DNA of 22,191 bases from the IMG/VR virus record IMGVR_UViG_3300048924_000598, positions 1-22,191 of that record. One strand, given 5' to 3'. Each line of letters begins with the position of its first letter. Position 1 is the stretch's first letter. Positions 1 to 6,563 of the stretch are shown piece by piece. The position numbers were made by a program, and so were the translations under genes. The notes beneath the pieces are model-generated. The model was given only the letters and a program-made list of their open reading frames with translations. It ran no database searches and had not been told where the DNA came from. Source of the DNA: a virus.

Positions 1-1182
1 ATGGCCATCAATACGCTTACCGATGCAGACTGCCGCCGCGCCACGCCGAACGACGGCAAGCTGCGCAAGCTCTTCGATGGCCACGGCCTGATGCTGGCCG
101 TCCTGCCAAGCGGAAACAAGGTTTGGCGCATGGCCTATCGTAACGACGAGGGCAAGCAGCAAACTGCCGTCATCGGCCCGTATCCCCTGATCGGCCTCAA
201 GGAAGCGCGCGAGCGCCGGGACGTTTTGCGGTTGAAACTGATCGACGGCGACGACCTCAAGCCGAAGCGCAAGGCAAGCAGCCCATCCATTACTCTTGAT
301 GCCGCCATCGATACCTACTGGGCGGGACGCACGGACATCAGCGCCGGCTACAAGGCAAATGCACTGCGCGCGCTGGCCATGTACATCTCGCCGACGCTGG
401 GCGCGAAAACCGTGCGTGAAATTACCAAGGAAGACTTGATGGCCGCGCTGCGCCCGATGGATGCCGCCGGCCTGTCCGTCTACGTCCGGCGCGTGCGCAT
501 GTGGGTGGGCCAGGTGCTCGACTGGTCCATCCAGCATGGCCACTGCGAAGAGAACCCCGCATCGAACATCAATTCGAAGGTCGCCTTTTCCCGCAAGCCG
601 CGCGAAGGGTTCGCCGCACTGGCATTGGCCGAGGTGCATCCGTTCATGGAGCGCCTGGACCTGGAAGATGAAATTCAGTCTGTGCTGGCCTGCAAGCTGT
701 TGGCGTTGACGTGGACGCGCACGGACGAGCTGCGGCGCATGACCTGGGGGGAAGTTGAGGGCGATGTCTGGCGGATACCGGGCAAGCGCATGAAGAAGGG
801 CCGCGAGCACCTGGTGCCGCTGTCTTCCCAGGCGCTGGCCCTGCTGGCGGAAATGAAACTGCGTTCGCGGGGCAGCAACTACGTTTTCCCGAACGACCGG
901 GGCGGCAGCCGCCCCATGAGTGAAAATGCGATTCTTTACCTCATTCACCGTATCGGCTTCAAGGGCAAGATGACGGGCCACGGCTGGCGCAAGGTAGGTT
1001 CCACCTGGGCCAACGAGCACGAATACAACTCGGACCACGTCGAGGTGCAGCTCGCGCACAAGGATGGCGGCGTGCGCGGGGTCTACAACTCGGCGGAATA
1101 CCTGAAGCAGCGCCGCGTGATGCTTCAGGCTTTCGCTGACTGGCTGTTAAAGCAGCCTGATCCCAGCGGCTTGGAGTGTTGA
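1..1182 (+). CDS. int: Tyrosine recombinase integrase, P4 family
   Basis: Site-specific recombinase that would integrate and, with an excisionase, excise the prophage. The 393-aa protein has the P4-integrase layout: an N-terminal arm-binding (DUF4102-like) domain at about residues 5-90, a core-binding helical domain at about 100-195, and a C-terminal catalytic domain. The catalytic set is visible: Arg240 (in TRTDELRRMTW), Lys265 in the beta-hairpin before HLVPLS, His327 and Arg330 (HGWR), His353 (LAH) and the nucleophile Tyr362 (VYNSAEYL). The ATG is base 1, so the promoter and ribosome site are outside the window. P4-type integrases usually sit next to their tRNA-type attachment site and read inward, which fits a prophage boundary just left of base 1. 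The 3' end overlaps the convergent excisionase-like gene by 36 bases. Confidence 0.95.
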   Translation: MAINTLTDADCRRATPNDGKLRKLFDGHGLMLAVLPSGNKVWRMAYRNDEGKQQTAVIGPYPLIGLKEARERRDVLRLKLIDGDDLKPKRKASSPSITLDAAIDTYWAGRTDISAGYKANALRALAMYISPTLGAKTVREITKEDLMAALRPMDAAGLSVYVRRVRMWVGQVLDWSIQHGHCEENPASNINSKVAFSRKPREGFAALALAEVHPFMERLDLEDEIQSVLACKLLALTWTRTDELRRMTWGEVEGDVWRIPGKRMKKGREHLVPLSSQALALLAEMKLRSRGSNYVFPNDRGGSRPMSENAILYLIHRIGFKGKMTGHGWRKVGSTWANEHEYNSDHVEVQLAHKDGGVRGVYNSAEYLKQRRVMLQAFADWLLKQPDPSGLEC

Positions 1183-1326
1183 AAGGCGCCATCCCAGCGT
1201 GCGCTGGGTTATGGCAACGTCCGCTGGCGGCAGCTTGTTATCCTTGACCCATCTGCGCAGCGTCTCCGAAGTGACACCCAGCATTTTGTATAAGTCCTGG
1301 CGGTAGATGATTCGGTCTTCATTCAT
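1147..1326 (-). CDS. AlpA/excisionase-like small HTH protein
   Basis: A 59-aa reading frame beginning MNEDRIIYRQDLYKMLGVTS. The segment RQDLYKMLGVTSETLRRW (about residues 9-26) followed by a positively charged wing is the MerR/AlpA-type helix-turn-helix of excisionases and AlpA regulators, and the length fits that family. An AAAGG ribosome site lies about nine bases before the ATG, inside the end of the upstream gene. It is the last gene of the early operon, and its 3' end runs 36 bases into the convergent integrase gene. From family and position it is probably the recombination directionality factor (Xis/Cox role), perhaps also regulating int. This function is inferred. The frame itself is well supported by its HTH content, ribosome site and six-base gap to its neighbour. 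Confidence 0.8.
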   Translation of the reverse strand: MNEDRIIYRQDLYKMLGVTSETLRRWVKDNKLPPADVAITQRTLGWRLSTLQAAGIRLL

Positions 1327-1332
1327 TGGTTT

Positions 1333-1611
1333 TTACCTTTCGTGGGTTGGTTTTTTCTTGTGCTGGACTGGTTCTGCATGGCTGGCTTTGTTTTGGGCCG
1401 CCAGTGCGAACGCCTCCGCCTCCGTGTAGTGCGGTACTTCGATGCCAGGTTTGCGGTAGTCGCGCAGCCGGCAGAATTCTTTGTATTGGTCCATATGGTT
1501 TGTTTGTGCTTCAGTTGATTGATTAAATTGGCCGAAAAACAGCTTTCTTCGTTGCTTGTCACTCATGCAGACCAACTCGTGGAAATATTGCTCGTTCAGG
1601 TAGCTCATCAT
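1333..1611 (-). CDS. Hypothetical phage protein, 92 aa
   Basis: I do not recognise a family. The protein is hydrophilic, with an aromatic N-terminal half (MMSYLNEQYFHELV) and a lysine/histidine-rich tail (HKKKPTHER). It has no membrane segment or cysteine pair. It lies in the distal part of the early operon, 36 bases after the 69-aa gene and six bases before the excisionase-like gene. The ribosome site is weak (a GAGAG about ten bases before the ATG), and an internal ATG at residue 16 (MSDKQRRK) is an alternative start. Such end-of-operon small proteins in P2-like phages vary and are often host-takeover factors, but nothing in the sequence shows this here. Confidence 0.6.
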   Translation of the reverse strand: MMSYLNEQYFHELVCMSDKQRRKLFFGQFNQSTEAQTNHMDQYKEFCRLRDYRKPGIEVPHYTEAEAFALAAQNKASHAEPVQHKKKPTHER

Positions 1612-1647
1612 GCGGGGATACTCTCGTCTTTTTTTGCGGGCTGCACT

Positions 1648-1857
1648 TCACCCTGGCAATGCCATGTTCAGTCCGATCTGCGCACGACTTACACTCAGCA
1701 CGACCATGCCGCCGCGCTCTACGGTGACGCCGCCACGGTACTTCCAGACGCGTGCAATGTCGCCTGGCTGACTCCCGGCCATAACTAGCGCGTCAAGGCG
1801 CATTTCTTCGCTAGTCAGCTTCGCTTGGAAGGATTTTTTGTAGGTGGTTTTGTTCAT
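1648..1857 (-). CDS. Hypothetical phage protein, 69 aa
   Basis: Small basic protein starting MNKTTYKKSFQAKLTSEEMR, with no recognised domain. The C-terminal half (KYRGGVTVERGGMVVLSVS) looks like short beta strands. A CGGAG ribosome site sits about nine bases before the ATG, and the gene follows the 97-aa gene with only three bases between, so the two are almost certainly co-translated from the early operon. Function unknown. Support for being real comes from operon packing and the ribosome site. Confidence 0.65.
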   Translation of the reverse strand: MNKTTYKKSFQAKLTSEEMRLDALVMAGSQPGDIARVWKYRGGVTVERGGMVVLSVSRAQIGLNMALPG

Positions 1858-1860
1858 GGC

Positions 1861-2154
1861 TTAAAACTCCGTGGTCAAACTGCCGTCTGGCAGTCTGAAC
1901 ATCACATCGAATCTCACTCCGCAATCACCGCCCATTCGAAATGCCTCGTGGTATGTGCCGCACCTGCAATGGTCCCAAACGTATTCGTCCACTGTTCCCG
2001 GGTTCTCTACCACTACCCAGCGCTTCGCCTCGTGTTTCTCAGCCAGCTTCTGTGCGCGCAGCACGCGTGCAGCCTCACGATCTGCGCTGGTGATTGGTTT
2101 GCGCGATGCGCGGACCTCTGGCGGGAACATGTCGAGCGTGGCGGTATCGTTCAT
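1861..2154 (-). CDS. Hypothetical phage protein with HC-x-C segment, 97 aa
   Basis: The frame is open further upstream, but the start chosen is the ATG at 2154 (MNDTATLDMFPPEVRASRKP), because it forms an ATGA overlap with the stop of the preceding gene, as elsewhere in this operon. Residues about 20-40 form a charged helix (DREAARVLRAQKLAEKHEAK). The C-terminal half carries WDHCRCGTYHEAFRMGGDCG, with three cysteines and two histidines that could bind a metal, although the spacing matches no zinc-finger family I know. Not assigned to a function. It belongs to the chain of coupled small genes downstream of gpA. Confidence 0.7.
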   Translation of the reverse strand: MNDTATLDMFPPEVRASRKPITSADREAARVLRAQKLAEKHEAKRWVVVENPGTVDEYVWDHCRCGTYHEAFRMGGDCGVRFDVMFRLPDGSLTTEF

Positions 2155-2381
2155 GCGGCCACCAACAGGGCAGCGTGGCTGGAAACAATGGCCGTCAGCG
2201 GCACGGCGCGGAACATGCCCGGCCACTGGTGGTCCAGCTCGACCCACGCGTGCAGCTCGCCATTGCCCGCGTCGCGGCGCAGGTCGTTGACGATGCCGGC
2301 CTGGTAGCCTTCGTCGGTATCGAATGTCACGCGGTCGCCCAGGGCGATTTGCTGCGGTGAATTGGTCAGGGTGTTCAGCAT
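2151..2381 (-). CDS. Small phage protein sharing its N-terminus with the upstream gene, 76 aa
   Basis: Starts MLNTLTNSPQQIALGDRVTF, with an AAGGA ribosome site about eight bases before the ATG. Residues 1-29 are almost identical to residues 1-29 of the upstream 100-aa protein; after that point the two diverge completely. The shared part (GDRVTFDTDEGYQA) resembles a small beta-barrel binding motif, and the remaining half continues plausibly in that style (HAWVELDHQWPGMFRAVPL). Function unknown. It overlaps the upstream gene's stop through the sequence ATGCTGA and the downstream gene's start through ATGA, so translation is probably coupled on both sides. Confidence 0.7.
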   Translation of the reverse strand: MLNTLTNSPQQIALGDRVTFDTDEGYQAGIVNDLRRDAGNGELHAWVELDHQWPGMFRAVPLTAIVSSHAALLVAA

Positions 2382-2694
2382 TGCAGGCTTCCTTTCAGCT
2401 TTTTGGCGTACAGAATATTCAAGGTGGCATCGATTTCAAGGAGGTCTGCATGTGCGGCAGACACATCTGCCTGGAACACGCCAGTTTTCCGTATTCCACA
2501 AAGCTGGGTCACCATTTGCTCTAAGAGGTCGTCCTTGTGGTCCAGTGCAATACGCCGCTTTTCGTGCAAAATCCGCAACTCGTCGGCGATCCGTGCCTGG
2601 TAGCCTTCGTCGGTATCGAATGTCACGCGGTCGCCCAAGGCGATTTGCCGCGGTGAATCGGTCAGGGTGTTCAGCATTGCGGTGCTCCTTTCAG
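2299..2694. repeat. Two direct copies of a 100-bp gene-junction block, 296 bp apart
   Basis: Bases 2299-2398 and 2595-2694 match at about 93 of 100 positions by eye. Each copy holds the last codons of one gene, a CTGAAAGGA ribosome site, the ATGCTGA stop/start overlap and the first 29 codons of the next gene. Most differences lie in the few bases between ribosome site and start; only three fall in the coding part. This indicates a recent duplication or recombination that placed the same head, with its translation signals, on two different bodies. Confidence 0.9.
2375..2677 (-). CDS. Small phage protein, chimeric with its downstream neighbour, 100 aa
   Basis: The start at 2677 (MLNTLTDSPRQIALGDRVTF) is preferred over the ATG at 2713 because it has an AAGGAG site eight bases upstream, overlaps the preceding gene through ATGCTGA, and matches its paralogue's start. 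Residues 1-29 duplicate the N-terminus of the downstream 76-aa protein. The rest is an unrelated helical stretch (DELRILHEKRRIALDHKDDL and onward), probably a coiled coil, ending LKGSLQC. That ending resembles the LKGAPQC end of the gene before it, so the duplicated block spans a gene junction. Function unknown. Confidence 0.7.
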   Translation of the reverse strand: MLNTLTDSPRQIALGDRVTFDTDEGYQARIADELRILHEKRRIALDHKDDLLEQMVTQLCGIRKTGVFQADVSAAHADLLEIDATLNILYAKKLKGSLQC

Positions 2695-2823
2695 TTTGGC
2701 GGTAACGCCGCACACGCCGAAGTGGTCGAGGGCGGCCTGGATCGCGTCGCCGCTGGAAGCGGCAATCGCGGCGTATTCAAAGCGTTCGGTTTGCGTGCGA
2801 ACGGTCACGGCAAAGGTGCTCAT
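2671..2823 (-). CDS. Small phage protein, 50 aa
   Basis: Reading frame starting MSTFAVTVRTQTERFEYAAI and ending LKGAPQC. It is bounded on both sides by translational-coupling overlaps: ATGA with the stop of gpA and ATGCTGA with the start of the 100-aa gene. The composition is that of a compact alpha/beta protein: strands MSTFAVTVRTQTERFEYAAI, then a helix in GDAIQAALDHFGV. I recall similar small frames directly after gene A in betaproteobacterial P2-like phages, but cannot assign a role. The double overlap is the main evidence that it is a gene. Confidence 0.7.
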   Translation of the reverse strand: MSTFAVTVRTQTERFEYAAIAASSGDAIQAALDHFGVCGVTAKLKGAPQC

Positions 2824-4658
2824 GTGCCATCTCCTTCATGGGGTGAGGTATCGGGAACGATCAGCCGGGGCCATGGGCAGGCGTTGACCGCCGCCCAGGC
2901 GGCAATCACGGCTGTTTTTGCCTCGTCAGGCAGGTCAGGGATAGGCGCCGCTGGCGGCGCGGCCGGGGCAGGGCCAACGGGGTGCGTACAGTTATTTACA
3001 CGAGTCCGAGGAACGGCAACCCCCACAGCCACCGCGCGAGCGCCTGTGGCCTGTACGGGCGTCCATGTATGGCGTACGGACTTGAAGACCACGCCAATCA
3101 GATCACTGCAGCGCACGCCGTAGGGCGTGGTGCGCAGCGTTTCACCGTAGCGGCCGATGACGGTTTTTTCATCCTTGGCCAGCGTGACGACCAGTTCCTT
3201 GCGCGGCACCAGGGCGCCGCCTTGGGCGCGCAGGTATTCAGCCCAGCAGGCGCGTTTTTCGCCGTCGATCTTTTGCACGGCGTCCCAGGCGCGGCGCATG
3301 GCGGCCGGCGCCTCGTTGAGCATACTTTCCTCGATGCGGCGCAGTTCGCGCCAGACGGTGACGGGCGCGCCGCCCCATTGCTGGAATTGGCGGATGCCCC
3401 AGCAGGCGGCCCAGGACTCGACGCGCGCCGATGGCGTCAGCTCGACATCGCCTTCGGTGTCGGCCGTGACGACATAGCCTTCTTTTGTCTTGTGCTCGGC
3501 CACGCCGTCGATGTTCTTGGCCACGTACTTGGCGATATAGCCGGCGGCGCTGCCCTTGGCCCAGTCAATGCGTTTCACGTCCAGGCGGCGCGCGAAGGCG
3601 CCCGGTTCGCCACGGTCCACGCGCCAGGCGTAGCGCTTCATGATGCGGATGGCGCGGCCGGCCACGTCCTGCAGGTGGGCCGTCTTGTATTTCGCGGTGG
3701 GGCGCACGAACAGCAGCAGATGCCAATGCGGGCAGCCGTCGTGGTGCGGTTCGGCGATGCGAAAGCCGTACAGGCCTATGCCACGGCGCGCCAGCGCGGA
3801 ACGGCACAGGGAAGTCATCTTGCCCAGGTAGGCATTCGCCTCGCGCGGCGTGGAGCCGTCGAACTTGTCGTTGGGCTTGCCGCTGTGCTGCATGGCGTGA
3901 AAGCGCGATGGGCACGTCCAGGTGATGAAAATGCCCTGGTCACCGGATTCGCGGGCGATCTGTTCAAAGCCGTTGATGCGCAACATCAGCTCGCCGCGCC
4001 GGATGGCTTTATTCGCCGTCGTTTTCTCGGCCAGCTCGGCGATGCTGAATTGCTGGCCGTTTTCGTTTTGTACCAAGGTGGCCGCCAGCGCTGCCGCGTT
4101 GCGGCGGTTTTGCGCCAGGCGAGACAGCACGGCATCGTTGCTGGCGTAGGGCTCGCCGCGATAGTTCACATAGCCCAGGCGGATATTGCCCGCCTCAAAG
4201 GCGCGCTTGACGCGCTTGCGCAGTTGACGGCGCCACCAGCGCGCATCCACCAGGCGGGCGATGGTGTCGGTCATCGTGTCGAACTCAGGCAGCTCGATGC
4301 CATACGAGGCGCATTCGTCTTCCATGATCTGCAGGGCGTGCGTGTCGGACACTGCCATCCACAGCATTTTGGTGACGCCGGCCGCCGCGCGCTCGGCGGT
4401 GGCCACGATGTCGGCATCGCTCTGCGACAGGTCAACGCCGGCCGGCACGTAATGCTCGGCGAACTCGCGCACAAAGCTGGTGGCGACGGACTCATAGACT
4501 TTGTACCAGGACGACCAGGCCATCTTGGCCATGGCCGCGTTGATGACGCGGTTGCGCCACTTGAACGGAATGCGGGCCAGCTCGGGCGCGAACTGGGCGG
4601 ATCGCAAGAAGGCTTCGTGACGCTGGGCGTCAGGCAGCAGGATTTGTTTAGATTGCAT
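2820..4658 (-). CDS. A: Replication initiation endonuclease gpA (rolling circle)
   Basis: Nicks one strand of the phage origin and stays attached to the 5' end to start rolling-circle replication. The 612-aa protein shows the HUH-type signature of the P2 gpA family: the metal-binding motif HWH at residues 311-313 (GCPHWHLLLF) and the paired active-site tyrosines Tyr374 and Tyr378 in YIAKYVAKN. It is shorter than P2 gpA (about 760 aa), and residues about 550-612 form an Ala/Pro-rich, probably disordered tail. In P2 the origin lies inside gene A itself, so the nick site is probably within this gene; I could not pinpoint it. Its start overlaps the end of the 117-aa gene by 11 bases, and its stop overlaps the next start as ATGA. 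Confidence 0.95.
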   Translation of the reverse strand: MQSKQILLPDAQRHEAFLRSAQFAPELARIPFKWRNRVINAAMAKMAWSSWYKVYESVATSFVREFAEHYVPAGVDLSQSDADIVATAERAAAGVTKMLWMAVSDTHALQIMEDECASYGIELPEFDTMTDTIARLVDARWWRRQLRKRVKRAFEAGNIRLGYVNYRGEPYASNDAVLSRLAQNRRNAAALAATLVQNENGQQFSIAELAEKTTANKAIRRGELMLRINGFEQIARESGDQGIFITWTCPSRFHAMQHSGKPNDKFDGSTPREANAYLGKMTSLCRSALARRGIGLYGFRIAEPHHDGCPHWHLLLFVRPTAKYKTAHLQDVAGRAIRIMKRYAWRVDRGEPGAFARRLDVKRIDWAKGSAAGYIAKYVAKNIDGVAEHKTKEGYVVTADTEGDVELTPSARVESWAACWGIRQFQQWGGAPVTVWRELRRIEESMLNEAPAAMRRAWDAVQKIDGEKRACWAEYLRAQGGALVPRKELVVTLAKDEKTVIGRYGETLRTTPYGVRCSDLIGVVFKSVRHTWTPVQATGARAVAVGVAVPRTRVNNCTHPVGPAPAAPPAAPIPDLPDEAKTAVIAAWAAVNACPWPRLIVPDTSPHEGDGT

Positions 4659-5001
4659 TCAACAGTCTTTCGTACACACGGATAGCGGCTGAGGTGGCGG
4701 CGCGTAGTTCGATGCGCTCTTCCTCGGTAAATGAATGGATGGGCGATTCCCTGCGGTCGGCGACCATGCCGGCGGCGATCAGCACGGAGCGGCGCGCGCC
4801 GCGCGGCGACAATCCCCAGGCCTGAGCCATGAAGGGCGCCAGGTTGCGCGGCTTGATGCTGCGTAGCTGGGCCTTGGCTTCGGCGATGGCGGCCAGCGCA
4901 TGCCCAGCGCCTGGTGGCGTCGGCATGTCCTTGTCGCGCGCTGCCAGAATCTGGGCGGCAGGCTGGAACGACAGGTGATTGTCGATAAGGGACGCCGGCA
5001 T
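4648..5001 (-). CDS. Hypothetical early protein, 117 aa
   Basis: Starts MPASLIDNHLSFQPAAQIL; alanine-rich and mostly helical, with no recognised domain. Residues 60-80 (AWGLSPRGARRSVLIAAGM) contain an Arg-rich turn that could contact nucleic acid, but this is only an impression. An AAGGA site lies about eight bases before the ATG, inside the end of the 32-aa microprotein gene, and the stop overlaps gpA by 11 bases. Direct coupling to gpA suggests a role around replication. The ending RVYERLLNAI is helical. Confidence 0.75.
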   Translation of the reverse strand: MPASLIDNHLSFQPAAQILAARDKDMPTPPGAGHALAAIAEAKAQLRSIKPRNLAPFMAQAWGLSPRGARRSVLIAAGMVADRRESPIHSFTEEERIELRAATSAAIRVYERLLNAI

Positions 5002-5004
5002 GGT

Positions 5005-5103
5005 TCAGTCCTTGATGGCGCCGATGGCCCGCAGCACGTCAGGGGTAATGACGATCAGGAGCGACAGCAGCCAGATGCCGCAGGTTTTGGCCAGGCGCAG
5101 CAT
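5005..5103 (-). CDS. Single-pass membrane microprotein, 32 aa
   Basis: A 32-codon frame starting MLRLAKTCGIWLLSLLIVIT. Residues about 8-20 are strongly hydrophobic, with basic residues on the N-terminal side, so it looks like a tiny membrane protein. It shares one base with the upstream gene (TGATG), and its own stop lies three bases before the ATG of the 117-aa gene, whose ribosome site it contains. Without it there would be a 100-base hole in an operon that otherwise has few long gaps. The function is unknown; it may serve mainly as a translational bridge. Confidence 0.55.
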   Translation of the reverse strand: MLRLAKTCGIWLLSLLIVITPDVLRAIGAIKD

Positions 5104-5504
5104 CAGCGTGCCCCTGGCTTGAGAAAATGTTCTGCCCAGTACGGGAGCGTGTGCGATGCGCCGCAGCAGTGGCGGGAACCCGCTTCGTTGGCGAAAATGT
5201 AGTTCACCTCGATGGGCAGCTTGCCGACTAGGGCGCGCTGCTTGGCTGGCGCGAAAAAGCCGTCACGCTCTAGTGCCTGCGCATCGCTGACGATGAAGGT
5301 CAGATTGGCAGCGCCGTAGGCGTGATAGGTCTTGGCAATCTCATGGATGTGGGCGGTCAGCGCCGCGATGCCGATGCCTGCGCTGGCTTGCAGCAGAAAA
5401 CACGTCGGCGCCACGGGGACAATACAATTTTGCAAGGTCGGGCGGATCGTGCTTGATGCCATGGATTGGTCGGCGTGACTGGTGGCGTGCAGCGTGTTTT
5501 CCAT
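5103..5504 (-). CDS. Hypothetical early protein, 133 aa
   Basis: Starts MENTLHATSHADQSMASSTI, with an AAGGA site eight bases before the ATG. The N-terminal 30 residues are polar. They are followed by an alternating hydrophobic segment (CIVPVAPTCFLLQASAGIGI) that looks like a soluble alpha/beta core more than a membrane anchor, because it is followed by TAHIHEIAKTYHAYGAANLT. The C-terminal part has a CC pair and a lone His (RHCCGASHTLPYW). No family recognised. It is separated from ogr by about 120 bases that hold only a weak 5-bp hairpin. Confidence 0.75.
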   Translation of the reverse strand: MENTLHATSHADQSMASSTIRPTLQNCIVPVAPTCFLLQASAGIGIAALTAHIHEIAKTYHAYGAANLTFIVSDAQALERDGFFAPAKQRALVGKLPIEVNYIFANEAGSRHCCGASHTLPYWAEHFLKPGAR

Positions 5505-5624
5505 CGGTTTTCCTTATTTCAGGTTGAACGAATCCCGCACGCTCAAAAGGGAGCGCTGCAGGGCACAGCAAACGAGGGGCGTTACAGCGGCCGGGTTACG
5601 GCGGCGCGAGGATCGGGATAGTCA

Positions 5625-5888
5625 TCAGCAGCCCGCCGTCAGATCGAGGGCCAGCTGGCTGGTGGCTGCCGCGCGCGCATGCTGGGACATTGGGATGCGG
5701 ATATCCGGCTTGGGCATGGCGGACAGCGAGAGGGTGCGCAGCACTTCCAGGCCGGCCACGAAGGAGTGCCCGCAGTCGGGGTTCTGGCACATGTAGGTGA
5801 TTTCCTTGAACATGGCGGACATCGTGCGGCTTTTGACGGCGCGGACGGTGTTTTCGCAATGCGGGCAGGGCAGGCCGATGACTCTCAT
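5625..5888 (-). CDS. ogr: Ogr/Delta-type late gene transcription activator
   Basis: Zinc-finger activator that recruits host RNA polymerase to P2-type late promoters. The start at 5888 (MRVIGLPCPHC) is chosen over a longer frame because it begins like the family and overlaps the upstream stop as ATGA. The four zinc ligands are visible: Cys8 and Cys11 (CPHC), Cys34 and Cys39 (CQNPDC), followed by GHSF, as in Ogr. The length of 87 aa is slightly longer than P2 Ogr (about 72). In P2 ogr lies downstream of gene D; here it sits in the early operon some 650 bases after the early promoter, so it would be made as soon as repression is lifted. Confidence 0.93.
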   Translation of the reverse strand: MRVIGLPCPHCENTVRAVKSRTMSAMFKEITYMCQNPDCGHSFVAGLEVLRTLSLSAMPKPDIRIPMSQHARAAATSQLALDLTAGC

Positions 5889-6073
5889 TTCAGCTTTCTT
5901 TCCACTTGGTACAGGGCGCGACCGCGACCTGTCATGTTTTTCGACTGTATGCGTAAGCGCGACTTGACGAGCCATTCGGCCGCCTGATCGATACTTGCCA
6001 GCCCCTGGCGCTGGCGCACGAGTTCCAGAACCGCGCGCTCTTCGTCATTGAGGTTAATTTGATGGTCTGGCAT
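5885..6073 (-). CDS. Hypothetical early protein upstream of ogr, 62 aa
   Basis: Starts MPDHQINLNDEERAVLELVR. The middle is helical (DQAAEWLVKSRLRIQSK) and the end is basic. The layout of a short strand followed by two helices resembles ribbon-helix-helix or small HTH proteins, but this is not decisive. Its stop overlaps the Ogr start as ATGA, so the two should be co-translated; a role modulating Ogr or early transcription would fit but is inference. The ribosome site is poor. Confidence 0.65.
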   Translation of the reverse strand: MPDHQINLNDEERAVLELVRQRQGLASIDQAAEWLVKSRLRIQSKNMTGRGRALYQVERKLK

Positions 6074-6110
6074 TTTCTGTAACTTTAGAGTTGCTCAAAA
6101 GTGACTCGGT

Positions 6111-6314
6111 TTAAACGCTGCGACGCTGTACGCTGTCGATGGTGGCGTCATCCAGGGCGATCACGGCCAGAGCTTCACGCATCACGATCTGGCGCACCAG
6201 TACCGCAAGCTCTTCGCCCTGGTAGTTGGCGATCGAGGAAACGAGCTGGTGCTCGTAATCGTCCAGGCGCAGCATGACGCGATGGCTGCGGATACGTTTT
6301 GCATCGGGGTACAT
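6111..6314 (-). CDS. Small early protein, possible ribbon-helix-helix, 67 aa
   Basis: Starts MYPDAKRIRSHRVMLRLDDY, with an AAGGA site about eight bases before the ATG. The order basic strand (SHRVMLRLDD), helix (YEHQLVSSIANYQG), turn, second helix (ELAVLVRQIVMREAL) is what a ribbon-helix-helix DNA-binding protein looks like. It lies 11 bases after the first early gene. It could be a Cox-like early regulator, but no specific family is recognised. Confidence 0.65.
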   Translation of the reverse strand: MYPDAKRIRSHRVMLRLDDYEHQLVSSIANYQGEELAVLVRQIVMREALAVIALDDATIDSVQRRSV

Positions 6315-6324
6315 GACGTTGTCC

Positions 6325-6528
6325 TTAGTGGGTGGGTTTGGAGGCTAGTTCGCGTTTGTAGTCGGCAAGGCCGCGTAGGATCAGAAAGCGAAGAAACCAG
6401 GCACGGGAACGTTCGAGTTTCTTTGCGTAGTATTCGACTTCATCCACTTCGCTGGATGTTAGACGGACGCCGAGGGGGTTGGTAGTAATGCCCTTGGCAG
6501 TCCGCCTCGCTATGGATACGTTTTTCAT
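6325..6528 (-). CDS. First early gene, small DNA-binding-like protein, 67 aa
   Basis: First gene after the leftward early promoter. It starts MKNVSIARRTAKGITTNPLG and contains the segment GVRLTSSEVDEVEYYAKKLE followed by RSRAWFLRFLILRGL. This strand-helix-helix order resembles ribbon-helix-helix proteins. In P2 the first early gene is cox, which represses the repressor promoter and directs excision; by position this gene is a Cox counterpart, but the sequence does not prove it. No clear ribosome site is present in the 29-base leader, and a small inverted repeat (CATAA-TG-TTATG, 6526-6537) covers the start codon. Confidence 0.65.
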   Translation of the reverse strand: MKNVSIARRTAKGITTNPLGVRLTSSEVDEVEYYAKKLERSRAWFLRFLILRGLADYKRELASKPTH

Positions 6529-6563
6529 AATGTTATGATGTGTAATCGCTACAGGATGGCGTA

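Noticed and set aside
1519-1788. Plus-strand open frame of 89 codons
   Set aside because: It lies antisense to two minus-strand genes that are packed into the early operon with ribosome sites.
2982-4685. Long plus-strand open frame (567 codons) across gpA
   Set aside because: It mirrors gpA on the opposite strand. The translation is Gly/Ala/Val/His-rich without domains, while gpA shows all its catalytic motifs.
6526-6537. Second operator CATAA-TG-TTATG over the first early start codon
   Set aside because: A real but short inverted repeat with a different half-site from the 6569-6586 operator; not enough to call it a repressor site.
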